From the NCBI RefSeq assembly GCF_005491425.1, contig NZ_CP028083.1, forward strand, positions 2,380,001 to 2,444,000: a stretch of DNA of 64,000 nucleotides, read 5' to 3'. Made by a program: the position numbers and the translations under genes. Shown here in pieces: positions 28,636-37,472 of this stretch. How positions within the stretch are numbered: position 1 is the first letter of the stretch; each line of letters opens with the position of its first letter. The DNA comes from Lysinibacillus sp. SGAir0095 (GTDB lineage: Bacteria; Bacillota; Bacilli; Bacillales_A; Planococcaceae). The notes under the pieces are model-generated. The model had not been told where the DNA came from. It did no database searches and worked only from the letters and a program-made list of their open reading frames with translations.

Positions 28636-30015
28636 TTATTTTGAAGAAATTTCTTCTTTTTTCGAAACATGTAAAATATCGTTTTCTTCCAGGAATTTTG
28701 TATTAAAATTACCTGATTGGAAAACTTCATTATTCATCAATGCTTCATGGAATGGAATCGTTGTGTGAATTCCTGGTCCATCCACTTCAAACTCACTTAG
28801 TGCACGATTCATTTTTGCAATTGCTTCTTCACGTGTATCTGCATGAACAATCAATTTTGCAACCATTGAATCATAATATGGCGGAATCGTATAGCCTGCA
28901 TATACCGCAGAATCAATACGTACTCCATAACCACCAGGAGTTATATATGTTTCAACAGTACCTGCTGACGGCATGAAGTTTTTATAAGCGTTTTCTGCAT
29001 TAATTCGGCATTCGATTGCCCATCCATTCATCTTGATATCTTCTTGGCTGAATGGAAGAGCTTCACCAGCAGCAATTTTTAACTGTTGTTGAACTAAATC
29101 AACACCAGTAATCATTTCTGTTACAGGATGTTCTACTTGGATACGCGTATTCATTTCCATGAAGTAGAATCGATCGGCTAAGTAGTCATAAATGAATTCA
29201 ATTGTACCCGCACCTTCGTAATTACAAGCTTCGGCAGCCTTAACTGCAGCTGCCCCCATTTCTGAACGACGTTCTTCAGAAAGTGCAGGAGATGGAGCTT
29301 CCTCAACAAGTTTTTGCATACGGCGCTGTACTGTACAGTCACGTTCACCTAGATGTACTACGTTACCGAACGAATCAGCTAGCACCTGAATTTCACAATG
29401 GCGGAAGTACTCAATGAATTTTTCTAAATAGACACCTGGATTACCAAACGCTGCAGCTGCTTCTTTTTGTGTAATTTCAATGCCCTTTATTAAATCCTCT
29501 TCTGTACGAGCGACACGAATCCCTTTACCGCCACCACCAGCAGTCGCTTTGATGATTACTGGGTAACCAATTTCACTTGCCCACTTCTTACCTGTCTCGA
29601 TGTCCGGGACAATACCTGTACCCGGCACAAGTGGTACCCCTGCTTCTTCCATGGAACTACGAGCAACGTCCTTAATGCCCATAATTTTAATGGAATCTGA
29701 AGAAGGACCGATAAATTTAATATTTGCATTTTCACAAGCCTCTGCAAAATCAGCATTTTCAGCCAAGAAACCATATCCAGGGTGAATACCATCCACACCT
29801 GTTTTTTGTGCAACTCCTAACACAGCTGGGAAGCTAAGGTAAGAATCCTTAGATAATTTAGGTCCAATACAATAAGCCTCATCTGCTAATTTAACGTGAA
29901 GTGCATTGCTATCAGCTTCTGAATAAACAGCAACTGTTTCAATACCTAGTTCTTTACATGCACGAATAATACGTACGGCAATTTCACCGCGGTTTGCTAT
30001 TAATACTTTTTTCAT
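28636..30015 (-). CDS. accC: Acetyl-CoA carboxylase biotin carboxylase subunit
   Basis: 459 residues. It begins KKVLIANRGEIAVRIIRACK and carries the ATP-grasp motifs IKATAGGGGKGIRVA, VHLGERDCTVQRRMQKLVEE and FMEMNTRIQVEHPVTEM. It carboxylates biotin on AccB in fatty-acid synthesis. It follows accB after 14 bases. Confidence 0.97.
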   Translation of the reverse strand: MKKVLIANRGEIAVRIIRACKELGIETVAVYSEADSNALHVKLADEAYCIGPKLSKDSYLSFPAVLGVAQKTGVDGIHPGYGFLAENADFAEACENANIKFIGPSSDSIKIMGIKDVARSSMEEAGVPLVPGTGIVPDIETGKKWASEIGYPVIIKATAGGGGKGIRVARTEEDLIKGIEITQKEAAAAFGNPGVYLEKFIEYFRHCEIQVLADSFGNVVHLGERDCTVQRRMQKLVEEAPSPALSEERRSEMGAAAVKAAEACNYEGAGTIEFIYDYLADRFYFMEMNTRIQVEHPVTEMITGVDLVQQQLKIAAGEALPFSQEDIKMNGWAIECRINAENAYKNFMPSAGTVETYITPGGYGVRIDSAVYAGYTIPPYYDSMVAKLIVHADTREEAIAKMNRALSEFEVDGPGIHTTIPFHEALMNNEVFQSGNFNTKFLEENDILHVSKKEEISSK

Positions 30016-30029
30016 GATGAAAGCACCCC

Positions 30030-30533
30030 TTACTCAGGTTTCACTAGGAATAGTGGTTGACCGTATTCAACTAATTGACCATCTTTTACTAGCACTTCAA
30101 CGATTTCGCCTTTGATCTCAGCTTCAATTTCGTTGAATAATTTCATTGCTTCAACGATACATACAATCGCTTCTTCAGAAACTTTGTCCCCTGCTTTTAC
30201 ATAAGCAGGTGCATCTGGTGATGGTGCTTGATAGAAAGTTCCAACCATTGGCGAAGTAATCTTATGTAAAGATGAATCCTCTACATTTACTGGAGTTGTC
30301 GGTTCCTCTACTTTTACTTCTTCTACTTTAGGAGCTTCTGTCACAACAGGAGCTGCGACTGGAGTGGCTTGTTGTACGACAGGAGCAGTTTCTTTTGGTA
30401 AAACTACTTCTGAGATAGCTCCATTATTCTTTTTAAGTTTTAGTTTAGCCCCATCGTTCTCGTAGACGAATTCGTCAATTGATGAATTGTGCACTAATTT
30501 AATAATTTCTCTTAATTCTTGTACTTTAAACAT
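30030..30533 (-). CDS. accB: Acetyl-CoA carboxylase biotin carboxyl carrier protein
   Basis: 167 residues. An N-terminal helix ([19 protein letters not shown]) is followed by a Val/Pro/Ala/Glu-rich linker (about 50-90) and the biotinyl domain (about 93-167) with the biotinylated Lys in [14 protein letters not shown]. It carries carboxybiotin between AccC and the carboxyltransferase. GGGGTG precedes the ATG. Confidence 0.96.
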   Translation of the reverse strand: MFKVQELREIIKLVHNSSIDEFVYENDGAKLKLKKNNGAISEVVLPKETAPVVQQATPVAAPVVTEAPKVEEVKVEEPTTPVNVEDSSLHKITSPMVGTFYQAPSPDAPAYVKAGDKVSEEAIVCIVEAMKLFNEIEAEIKGEIVEVLVKDGQLVEYGQPLFLVKPE

Positions 30534-30634
30534 GAAAACACCCCTATTGTTTTAATTACTACAAATACTATTTTATATTTTTTTAATTCTTTTTGAAATA
30601 CATAAATACATTTTTCTAGAAAAACATGAAAAAA

Positions 30635-30665
30635 CAGTGCTTTCGTTGCTCAAACGAACGCACTG
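30635..30665 (-). terminator. spoIIIAH terminator
   Basis: Arms CAGTGCGTTCGT and ACGAAAGCACTG with a short loop, followed on the minus strand by TTTTTT. It ends the spoIIIA operon. Confidence 0.85.
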
Positions 30666-30709
30666 CGTAATTTCTGTTTGAAAATAATATTATACTAAGA
30701 ATAGCTTTT

Positions 30710-31249
30710 TTAATAGTAATTCGCTGTATAATCTACTTGTACATCACTAATATCTTCATTTTCTGAAAGAACAGTGAAGACAATTTCATTCACTTGGGAT
30801 GTTGAGATTTCGTCTGATAGAACAGTTACTTTAGCTTTATCATCGTTAATGCGAACGAATGCATCTGAATAGCCTAGGGATTGGATTAGCATCTCTAACA
30901 TAGACTCAGAGGATTCTAGCTTAATAAGCTTGTTCATTTCATTGTATGCTTCACTTTTTTCTTCGGCTGTGATATCATCAGCTGCAATTTTGTCTGTTAA
31001 CTGAGTTCTAAGCTGATCGCGTTCAGCACTAACTTCCATCCGCATTTCATCGAATAAATAGCTTTCTGAACTAGTAGTTGTAAGCTCCTCTTCCGATACA
31101 CCTGTTAAAGTTGTTTCTTGTAATGTGTCGTCTGTAAAGATTGTTGCTAAATCCACATTGCGATTTGGTTCAAATACATAATAAACTGAAATGACTGCCG
31201 CTAAACTTAGTAGCGTTAATAACCATACTGTTCTTCTTTTAACTTTCAT
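30710..31249 (-). CDS. spoIIIAH: Stage III sporulation protein AH
   Basis: 179 residues, somewhat shorter than B. subtilis SpoIIIAH (218). One N-terminal transmembrane helix (about 8-25, WLLTLLSLAAVISVYYV) is followed by a linker and a helical/ring-building domain that includes RDQLRTQLTDKIAADDIT, MNKLIKLESSESMLEMLI and IVFTVLSENEDISDVQVDY. It lies in the mother-cell membrane and its extracellular domain binds SpoIIQ, forming the feeding-tube complex. It overlaps the AG stop. Confidence 0.94.
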   Translation of the reverse strand: MKVKRRTVWLLTLLSLAAVISVYYVFEPNRNVDLATIFTDDTLQETTLTGVSEEELTTTSSESYLFDEMRMEVSAERDQLRTQLTDKIAADDITAEEKSEAYNEMNKLIKLESSESMLEMLIQSLGYSDAFVRINDDKAKVTVLSDEISTSQVNEIVFTVLSENEDISDVQVDYTANYY

Positions 31250-31740
31250 TGTTCATCTCCTTTGTTCTCCATAGGTACAATCATAATTCTGTGAGTAGGC
31301 ATTTGCATGACTCTACTAATAGTTTCTAAAAGTTGCTTTTTAATAGCTGGGTTAGACGCCCCTTCCGATACAACGAGCAATCCTGATACATATTTTTCTT
31401 TATCACTTGAACTTAAATATCCATTCAGCAAGCTGTCTGAGTCATTTGCTTTAGGAGGTTGGTTATCATAGTGGAAATACACTTTTACTTGTCCAACGCC
31501 TTGAATCTGACCGAGAGCTTGTTCAAGTCTACTTTCTTCGGTTGATGATTGATATTGCTCTTCACCTGACTCGTTCCACGTAACAGAAATGTACGCAATG
31601 AACACTAATACTGCAATCGGAATAAAGATTAATTTTTGTTTTTTCCATTTATTTTCCACCTCACGTTCTCTAAGCGCCCCCTTTCTATGGAAATACGCCT
31701 CGGCGTATTGCCGAAAGGCTTTTACTTTGTTCAGCATCAT
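31246..31740 (-). CDS. spoIIIAG: Stage III sporulation protein AG
   Basis: 164 residues against about 229 in B. subtilis. A basic N-terminus and one membrane helix (LIFIPIAVLVFIAYI, about 35-50) lead into a ring-building domain: [40 protein letters not shown] and LLETISRVMQMPTHRIMIVPM. SpoIIIAG assembles into the large ring of the mother-cell-to-forespore channel. The start codon is uncertain because no strong ribosome-binding site precedes it. The inserted beta region seen in the longer homologue seems reduced. Confidence 0.9.
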   Translation of the reverse strand: MMLNKVKAFRQYAEAYFHRKGALREREVENKWKKQKLIFIPIAVLVFIAYISVTWNESGEEQYQSSTEESRLEQALGQIQGVGQVKVYFHYDNQPPKANDSDSLLNGYLSSSDKEKYVSGLLVVSEGASNPAIKKQLLETISRVMQMPTHRIMIVPMENKGDEQ

Positions 31741-31850
31741 AAATCATTTTCATGATTGAAATTAACAAGCATCTAGTTGAGTACAGCTACCTTACTGAAC
31801 AAAGTTTACTGTTTCAACACATTGTATGAAGCTAGTCCCAACTCTATGCT

Positions 31851-31988
31851 TTAGAGTTTTAGAAAATCTAATATTGTTGTTAAAAAAATTAATAAGGTTG
31901 CTAGTTTTACATAGACCAAAATGTCTTTTTCATCTGCCAGAAGTAGTAAACATTTTCCTATTAAAATAATTGCGATTAGTTTGATCAA
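31851..31988 (-). CDS. spoIIIAF: Short SpoIIIAF-like membrane hairpin
   Basis: 45 residues starting at a TTG that overlaps the spoIIIAE stop, nine bases after AGGGGTGGG. It consists of two hydrophobic stretches, LIAIILIGKCLLLLA and VYVKLATLLIFLTTIL, matching only the two-helix N-terminal part of SpoIIIAF, and ends at FLKL where the family normally continues into a soluble domain of well over 100 residues. Position between AE and AG supports the identity. The following 110 bases hold no rescue frame that I can see. Confidence 0.5.
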   Translation of the reverse strand: MIKLIAIILIGKCLLLLADEKDILVYVKLATLLIFLTTILDFLKL

Positions 31989-32896
31989 AAGCTTTTTCCC
32001 ACCCCTAATTGCATAATGACCATTAATATTAACCAGATGAAGACAAAGGCAATTCCTAAAAGAATGGCAACTGCACAAAGCAATAATAATGACTTTCCTA
32101 CATCATCCAACAAACCACTTATAGTACTTCCAGTAAATGGTTCAACTACCGCAGCAATAAACTTAAATGTTAACGCATGAATTAATAGCCTTCCTGCAGG
32201 ATAGAATGAAGCCCCCCAAAATGCACTCATAGCTCCAAAACCAACTACCGTTGTAGCAGTAGATTGATATTTATGAAAAATGGAAAATCCTTCTACAATA
32301 AGTGAACCAACGATTGGAACAGTCTGCTCAATTACCTTTTTTATAGGGCTAGCGATGGCTTGGTCAATTGTGAAAAAAGCGACACCAGTAAATGAAAGCA
32401 CTGTAACCATCGCGATTAGTGATGCAGTTATTAATGTCATCACTGATCCCCGTATCAATTCTGAAGCCTTTGAAAATGATATTTCTTGAAGGAATCTTGT
32501 ACAAAAATCAAGTATTAGCGCCACCGTGATGGCTGGTATCAAGATTTTTTTACAAAGTAAGATCAATATCTCAAAAATAAATAAAATCACCGGACTCCAT
32601 GCAATAAACGAAAATACTGAGTTCAACACCACTAAAAGCGATGTTAATATTGGCGTAATGGCTAAAAAGAAATCAGATGCAATGTTGACTAAATCTCCCA
32701 TTAAGGAGAAAGCATCCATCACAGTTTGTCCAAGCGTTAACACGAGAATTATTACAAATAATGTATCTGCCCATGGTTTGAATTTTGGTACAAACGCTTC
32801 AACAATTAAGAACATGATGGTATAGATCAAGATTAAAATGATGGATTGTCCAGCAATTTTCAATGGGTCTAAAAAGATATTTAGTATGTCATGCAT
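31985..32896 (-). CDS. spoIIIAE: Stage III sporulation protein AE (short form)
   Basis: 303 residues against roughly 400 in B. subtilis. It consists almost wholly of hydrophobic helices, with SLMGDLVNIASDFFLAITPIL, GAMSAFWGASFYPAGRLLIH and FKFIAAVVEPFTGSTISGLLDDVGKS recognisable as SpoIIIAE. The N-terminal signal peptide and extracellular segment of the longer homologue are absent. AAGGGG lies ten bases before the ATG, just after the AD stop, so the short start is real in this sequence. It is a polytopic mother-cell membrane protein of the SpoIIIA complex. Confidence 0.9.
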   Translation of the reverse strand: MHDILNIFLDPLKIAGQSIILILIYTIMFLIVEAFVPKFKPWADTLFVIILVLTLGQTVMDAFSLMGDLVNIASDFFLAITPILTSLLVVLNSVFSFIAWSPVILFIFEILILLCKKILIPAITVALILDFCTRFLQEISFSKASELIRGSVMTLITASLIAMVTVLSFTGVAFFTIDQAIASPIKKVIEQTVPIVGSLIVEGFSIFHKYQSTATTVVGFGAMSAFWGASFYPAGRLLIHALTFKFIAAVVEPFTGSTISGLLDDVGKSLLLLCAVAILLGIAFVFIWLILMVIMQLGVGKSF

Positions 32897-32910
32897 TGGT
32901 ACAGAGCCCC

Positions 32911-33288
32911 TTACTGAAGCTTTTCTAAAATTGACGATAAGTCTGACAAAATTTTTCCTAGTTCGCTAGTCCAATAAAATAACAGTACGATACGAATTGA
33001 GAACATTACGAGTTCGCCAAATGTTTCATATTCCTCTTCTTCAAAAATTGATTGAAAGAACAAGCCGAGCTGATAGAAAAGTGCAGAGTACACAAGTTGA
33101 GGTACATAAGGCACTGAATGAACATATGAAAGGAGCTGCTCTAAAAAAGGAATAGTGAGCATCGACAATAAGAAATAGAGTAGTACGAAAAAAAAGATTA
33201 CGACGATTATTCCATGTAGTTTACTGATGGTTTCTTTAATAAATATTAAAAGTAACATTAAAATTACAGCGTAAATTAAGAATGTCAT
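32911..33288 (-). CDS. spoIIIAD: Stage III sporulation protein AD
   Basis: 125 residues, normal. Four hydrophobic segments, with VIFFFVLLYFLLSMLTIPFL, YVPQLVYSALFYQLGLFF and YWTSELGKILSDLSSILEKL at the C-terminus. It is a small membrane subunit of the SpoIIIA complex. It lies seven bases after AC and 14 before AE. Confidence 0.9.
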   Translation of the reverse strand: MTFLIYAVILMLLLIFIKETISKLHGIIVVIFFFVLLYFLLSMLTIPFLEQLLSYVHSVPYVPQLVYSALFYQLGLFFQSIFEEEEYETFGELVMFSIRIVLLFYWTSELGKILSDLSSILEKLQ

Positions 33289-33295
33289 AGTGTAC

Positions 33296-33502
33296 CTAAT
33301 TTAAATTAAGCCATTGGAAGAATGTAAGAATATCGCCAAAGAAAAGCCGTAAAAATCGTATTAATTCTGCTGTAATATACAAATATGCGATAAAAAATAT
33401 AAAAAATGAGAATTCCTTTTTGCCGATTTGCTCGAAGAAAACATGAAGTAAAGCAATGATTAACCCTACCCCAGCTACTCGCAAAACGTCCTGTAACTCC
33501 AT
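33296..33502 (-). CDS. spoIIIAC: Stage III sporulation protein AC
   Basis: 68 residues from the ATG at 33502, seven bases after AAGGAGG. This equals the length of B. subtilis SpoIIIAC; an upstream in-frame extension is unsupported. Two hydrophobic helices are visible: VLRVAGVGLIIALLHVFFEQ and FFIAYLYITAELIRFLRLFF. It is the first gene of the operon here, because AA and AB are missing. A CATATATT sequence (33526-33533, minus strand) resembles a sigma-E -10 element. Confidence 0.9.
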   Translation of the reverse strand: MELQDVLRVAGVGLIIALLHVFFEQIGKKEFSFFIFFIAYLYITAELIRFLRLFFGDILTFFQWLNLN

Positions 33503-33574
33503 CACGACGCCTCCTTGTGTAAGGCAATATATGAGCTTGTTCAAAAAAATAGACCTCAACCTAAAGAAAAAAGG

Positions 33575-33591
33575 CATCTAATAGTTAGATG
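33575..33591 (-). terminator. Small hairpin with U-run between efp and spoIIIAC
   Basis: Arms CATCTAA and TTAGATG around a three-base loop, followed on the minus strand by CCTTTTTTC. It is the second terminator-like structure in the efp-spoIIIAC gap. Confidence 0.5.
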
Positions 33592-33650
33592 ACCATTTTT
33601 TATAACTTTATTATGAACTTCACTGAATTATTAATCGGTAAGACAAAAAA

Positions 33651-33687
33651 GAGTGCAAACAAAGCCAAAATGACTTTATCTGCACTC
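33651..33687 (-). terminator. efp terminator
   Basis: Arms GAGTGCA and TGCACTC with further imperfect pairing inside (AAAGTC against GGCTTT), followed on the minus strand by TTTTTT. It lies 24 bases beyond the efp stop and separates efp from spoIIIAC. Confidence 0.8.
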
Positions 33688-33710
33688 TAAAATATCAAAC
33701 TATTTCCTGC

Positions 33711-34268
33711 TTATGCACGTGATACGTATGAACCATCCGTAGTGTTAATAATTAATTTGTCTCCTTCGTTAACGAAGAATGGTACGTTTACCATTAAACC
33801 TGTTTGCATTTTCGCAGGTTTTGTTCCGCCAGAAGCTGTGTCACCTTTGATACCTGGTTCTGTTTCAGCAACTTCAAGAACAACTGTATTTGGTAATTCT
33901 ACACCTAACATCTCACCTTGGTAAGATTGAATGTGAACTTCCATATTTTCTAGAAGATATTTTAACTCTTCTTCGATTTGTGCTCCTGCAAGTTCAGTTT
34001 GTTCATATGATTCCATATCCATGAATACGTGAGAATCACCTTGTGCATATAAATATTGCATTTTACGATTGTCAATTTGAGCTTTCTCTACTTTTTCACC
34101 AGCACGGAAAGTTTTTTCTGTTACGTTGCCATTTCTTAGGTTACGTAATTTTGAACGAACGAATGCTGCACCTTTCCCTGGTTTAACGTGTTGGAAATCT
34201 AAAACACGGTATAATTGGCCATCGATTTCAACTGTAAGGCCAGTACGGAAATCATTAACTGAGATCAT
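33711..34268 (-). CDS. efp: Elongation factor P
   Basis: 185 residues. It begins [20 protein letters not shown] and has [40 protein letters not shown] and [20 protein letters not shown] rescues ribosomes stalled at polyproline stretches. Residues at the tip of domain I are GKGAA, with Lys as in Bacillus. GGAGG precedes the ATG. pepP lies 15 bases upstream. Confidence 0.97.
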   Translation of the reverse strand: MISVNDFRTGLTVEIDGQLYRVLDFQHVKPGKGAAFVRSKLRNLRNGNVTEKTFRAGEKVEKAQIDNRKMQYLYAQGDSHVFMDMESYEQTELAGAQIEEELKYLLENMEVHIQSYQGEMLGVELPNTVVLEVAETEPGIKGDTASGGTKPAKMQTGLMVNVPFFVNEGDKLIINTTDGSYVSRA

Positions 34269-34283
34269 AGTTGTTTTCCTCCA

Positions 34284-35345
34284 TTATAAAATAATTAAAT
34301 CTTTCGTTGAATGAGTTAACTTTTCATTACCTGTTTCTGTGATTAATATATCATCTTCAATACGAACGCCGCCAATTCCTGGTAAATAAATACCCGGTTC
34401 AATTGTTACAACCATATTTGGTTCCAAAACTGAGCTAGATCTTGATGAAAGTGCTGGACCTTCATGTACTTCCAAGCCAATTCCGTGTCCTGTAGAATGT
34501 CCAAAGGCTTCACCATAGCCCTTAGATGCTAAATAATCACGAGCAAAGCTATCTGCTTCAACCCCCGTCATACCCGGTCCTACTTTTGATAATGCAAGTA
34601 ATTGTGATTCTAAAACCGTATTGTACATTTCAACAAGCTTCTCGGAAGGTTGTCCAACTGCAATTGTACGTGTGATATCTGAGATATACCCATTATATAA
34701 TGCACCGAAATCAAGCGTGACGAAATCACCTTTTTCAATCACTTTGTCTGTAGCAACACCATGTGGTAATGCGCTACGCACACCACTCGCTACGATTGTG
34801 TCAAAAGAAGATGCAGTTGCCCCTTGTTTGCGCATGAAAAACTCTAATTCATTCGAAACTTCAAGCTCAGTTAAACCGGGCTTAATAAATTCTAAAATAT
34901 GTGTAAATGCGTTATCTGCAATTTCACATGCAACCTTAATAATATTAATCTCTTGTTCAGTCTTTATCAAGCGAATTTTTTCAATTAATCCAGAAAGCGG
35001 TACTAATTCAGCAGATATTAACGATTTATAAGACTCATACATTGAGTAAGTCATTGTATCTTTCTCAAAACCTAATGCTTTGATACCCATTTTTTCAACG
35101 AAGTCAGCCACTTCTTTAAGTAGATTGCCTTCATGTTGAATAACACGAAAATCTTGAATTTGTTTATTTGCTTGCTCAGTATAGCGGAAGTCTGTAATAA
35201 AGACTGCATCATCCTTCGATACAATCGCTACGCCTGCTGTTCCTGTAAAACCAGTCATATAACGACGATTAAATCCATTTGTAATCAGTAATCCATCAAC
35301 ATTTTGTTCTACTAATGCTTTACGTAACTTTTCTAATTTAATCAT
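34284..35345 (-). CDS. pepP: Xaa-Pro aminopeptidase (YqhT-like)
   Basis: 353 residues. A creatinase-type N-terminal domain is followed by the pita-bread M24 domain with metal ligands in VTLDFGALYNGYISDITRT, FGHSTGHGIGLEVHEGP, VTIEPGIYLPG and GVRIEDDILIT. It removes residues preceding proline. GGGGGAGC precedes the ATG. It lies between aroQ and efp, as in B. subtilis (yqhT). Confidence 0.94.
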   Translation of the reverse strand: MIKLEKLRKALVEQNVDGLLITNGFNRRYMTGFTGTAGVAIVSKDDAVFITDFRYTEQANKQIQDFRVIQHEGNLLKEVADFVEKMGIKALGFEKDTMTYSMYESYKSLISAELVPLSGLIEKIRLIKTEQEINIIKVACEIADNAFTHILEFIKPGLTELEVSNELEFFMRKQGATASSFDTIVASGVRSALPHGVATDKVIEKGDFVTLDFGALYNGYISDITRTIAVGQPSEKLVEMYNTVLESQLLALSKVGPGMTGVEADSFARDYLASKGYGEAFGHSTGHGIGLEVHEGPALSSRSSSVLEPNMVVTIEPGIYLPGIGGVRIEDDILITETGNEKLTHSTKDLIIL

Positions 35346-35360
35346 ATTGAGCTCCCCCGT

Positions 35361-35789
35361 TTACTGTTCTAAAAACTTTCTAAGAGCTAATTCATAGCCA
35401 AAAGTTCCTAGACCGCATATTTGTCCAACACATTCTGCCGCCAGCTTCGATTCATGACGAAACGCTTCTCTTTTATGTATGTTTGAAATGTGCACTTCAA
35501 TAACAGGCACATTTACAGCAGCAATTGCATCCCGTAACGCAATACTTGTATGAGTAAAAGCGCCAGGGTTAAAAACAATTGCATCAACATCCGTATCTTC
35601 AGCTTCGTGAATCCAATCGATTAATACACCTTCATGATTGGATTGTTTAAAATCAATTGTGGCATTGAATTTTGAGGCAAGAATGATGCATTTTTCCTTT
35701 ACATCATCCAAAGTTTCACTTCCATAAATTTCAGGCTCACGTTTTCCTAGACGATTCAAATTCGGTCCATTTAGCACTAAAACCTTCAT
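35361..35789 (-). CDS. aroQ: Type II 3-dehydroquinate dehydratase
   Basis: 142 residues from the ATG at 35789 ([15 protein letters not shown]), preceded by AGGAGA. Hallmarks are [18 protein letters not shown] with the catalytic Arg/Tyr, [34 protein letters not shown] and [17 protein letters not shown]. It catalyses the third step of the shikimate pathway. It lies 15 bases before pepP. Confidence 0.96.
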   Translation of the reverse strand: MKVLVLNGPNLNRLGKREPEIYGSETLDDVKEKCIILASKFNATIDFKQSNHEGVLIDWIHEAEDTDVDAIVFNPGAFTHTSIALRDAIAAVNVPVIEVHISNIHKREAFRHESKLAAECVGQICGLGTFGYELALRKFLEQ

Positions 35790-35823
35790 CAACATTCTCC
35801 TCTATTAACGGAAATTACCACTT

Positions 35824-36285
35824 TTATTTTACCACAGAGTCCTTATACGGCAACTTATTTCGTTCACTATGAGCTCTATAGTGGAAAACAGCCGTCTCAA
35901 ATACGAACCTTGCCGTGATCACCACAGTGACCATGAAAGGAATTGATAGTTTTTTAAACGATGAAAGCTCCGCCGGTAAATCAAAAATAACCCACTCACA
36001 TATAAGCGCTACTATTGAACCAATAATAAGGGAAGTTAGAAAACTAGGAACCATTTCAACAAATTGCATTGCAAAATAAAAGAGCAAAATAATTAAAAAG
36101 ATAATAAACAGTAAAAATAGCCATTTCACTGACCAATGGCTTGTCTCCAAGATATTTAATTTCTTTGTATAGCCAACGGGACTCCACTTAATAAAATGAA
36201 AAATGGATAATAGCTTTAAACTAATTGTTAGAAGAATAGAAGCAAATAAACTTGTTGTAACAGCTAAATAAATCACAGACAGCAC
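35824..36285 (-). CDS. yqhR: Membrane protein YqhR-like
   Basis: 153 residues with four hydrophobic helices, including LAVTTSLFASILLTISLKLL, WLFLLFIIFLIILLFYFAM, FLTSLIIGSIVALICEWVIF and IPFMVTVVITARFVFETAV. The order aroQ-yqhR-yqhQ is that of B. subtilis, so I call it YqhR by position and topology. The function is unknown. It is divergent from yqhQ. Confidence 0.7.
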   Translation of the reverse strand: MLSVIYLAVTTSLFASILLTISLKLLSIFHFIKWSPVGYTKKLNILETSHWSVKWLFLLFIIFLIILLFYFAMQFVEMVPSFLTSLIIGSIVALICEWVIFDLPAELSSFKKLSIPFMVTVVITARFVFETAVFHYRAHSERNKLPYKDSVVK

Positions 36286-36408
36286 CTCTTTTTTAATTAA
36301 GTTTCGCCAATATTTAAAATTCGTATGCGTAAACGTAGAGGTTTCGACAAAAATTTAGTACAATGGACTAGCTATAAGTTTTATATTTTGAGAGAGTGGT
36401 GTAGAACC

Positions 36409-37344
36409 TTGGGTAATGAAGCACCTGTATACGGCGGACAAGCACTTCTAGAAGGTGTCATGTTCGGAGGAAAGGATCATACCGTAACAGCAGTACGTCG
36501 AAATGATGATTCCATTGAATATTTTTATGCAAAAAAAGCGAAAAAGCCAATTTTTCAAAAACTGAAAAAAATCCCTTTTATTCGAGGTGTTATTGCATTA
36601 GTCGAGTCTTCTGGACTTGGTGCCAAACATCTACAATTTGCAAGTGAACGCTATGATATCGATCCAGGTGAGGAAGAAGAGAATCAAGAAGAAGCTTCCA
36701 AATTACAAATGATCCTGGGAGTAGCTGTTATTGGAGTTATCTCATTCATATTTGCAAAATTCGTCTTTACATTAGTACCAGTATTTCTGGCAGAATTATT
36801 TTCTCCTTGGATTTCAGGGAAATATCCACAAATCTTCTTAGAAACATTTTTCAAACTTATCTTACTTTTAAGTTATTTATATGTTATATCGATGACACCA
36901 TTAATAAAACGAGTATTTCAATACCACGGTGCTGAACATAAGGTTATTAATTGTTACGAAGCTGGTTTGGATATCACTGTAGAAAATGTGCAAAAGCAGT
37001 CAAGACTGCATTACCGATGTGGGTCGAGCTTTATTTTATTTACAGTAGTAATTGGTATGTTTGTTTACTTCTTTTTCCCAACCGATCCTTTATGGTTACG
37101 TATTGTGATACGAATTCTATTAATACCTGTAGTTCTTGGAATCTCATTTGAAGTCTTACAAGCAACGAATGCCCTTAGAGAGATACCATTATTAAAATAT
37201 TTAGGCTACCCTGGTTTATGGCTTCAACTGCTAACAACAAAGGAACCTAAAGATGAAATGGTTGAAGTAGCCATTGCTTCATTTGAAAAATTACACGAAG
37301 TAGAAAAAAATCCTGATATTGCGATGCAATTACATCACGATTGA
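36409..37344 (+). CDS. yqhQ: DUF1385 membrane protein YqhQ
   Basis: About 311 residues from a TTG at 36409 (LGNEAPVYGGQALLEGVMFGG); homologues start close to this YGGQ motif. An ATG at 36325 would add 28 basic residues but has no ribosome-binding site, so the start is uncertain. Transmembrane helices lie around 100-170 and 225-275. Family marks are FQYHGAEHKVINCYEAG and HYRCGSSFILFTVVIGM. The function is unknown. Confidence 0.85.
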   Translation: MGNEAPVYGGQALLEGVMFGGKDHTVTAVRRNDDSIEYFYAKKAKKPIFQKLKKIPFIRGVIALVESSGLGAKHLQFASERYDIDPGEEEENQEEASKLQMILGVAVIGVISFIFAKFVFTLVPVFLAELFSPWISGKYPQIFLETFFKLILLLSYLYVISMTPLIKRVFQYHGAEHKVINCYEAGLDITVENVQKQSRLHYRCGSSFILFTVVIGMFVYFFFPTDPLWLRIVIRILLIPVVLGISFEVLQATNALREIPLLKYLGYPGLWLQLLTTKEPKDEMVEVAIASFEKLHEVEKNPDIAMQLHHD

Positions 37345-37347
37345 GAC

Positions 37348-37377
37348 AACGCGTTTGGTAGAAATACCAAATGCGTT
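37348..37377 (+). terminator. yqhQ terminator
   Basis: Arms AACGCGTTTGGTA and TACCAAATGCGTT with a four-base loop, followed by TTTTT. It lies just beyond the yqhQ stop. Confidence 0.85.
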
Positions 37378-37472
37378 TTTAGTATTTTCCATTTTCTAAA
37401 ACGAACTATTTACAATTTCCGACAGATTCGATAAGATGTCCACATTACATTATGATCATAGGGGTCTTGCAA

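Noticed and set aside
36325..36409. ATG at 36325 as the yqhQ start
   Set aside because: No ribosome-binding site precedes it, and homologues begin close to YGGQ.
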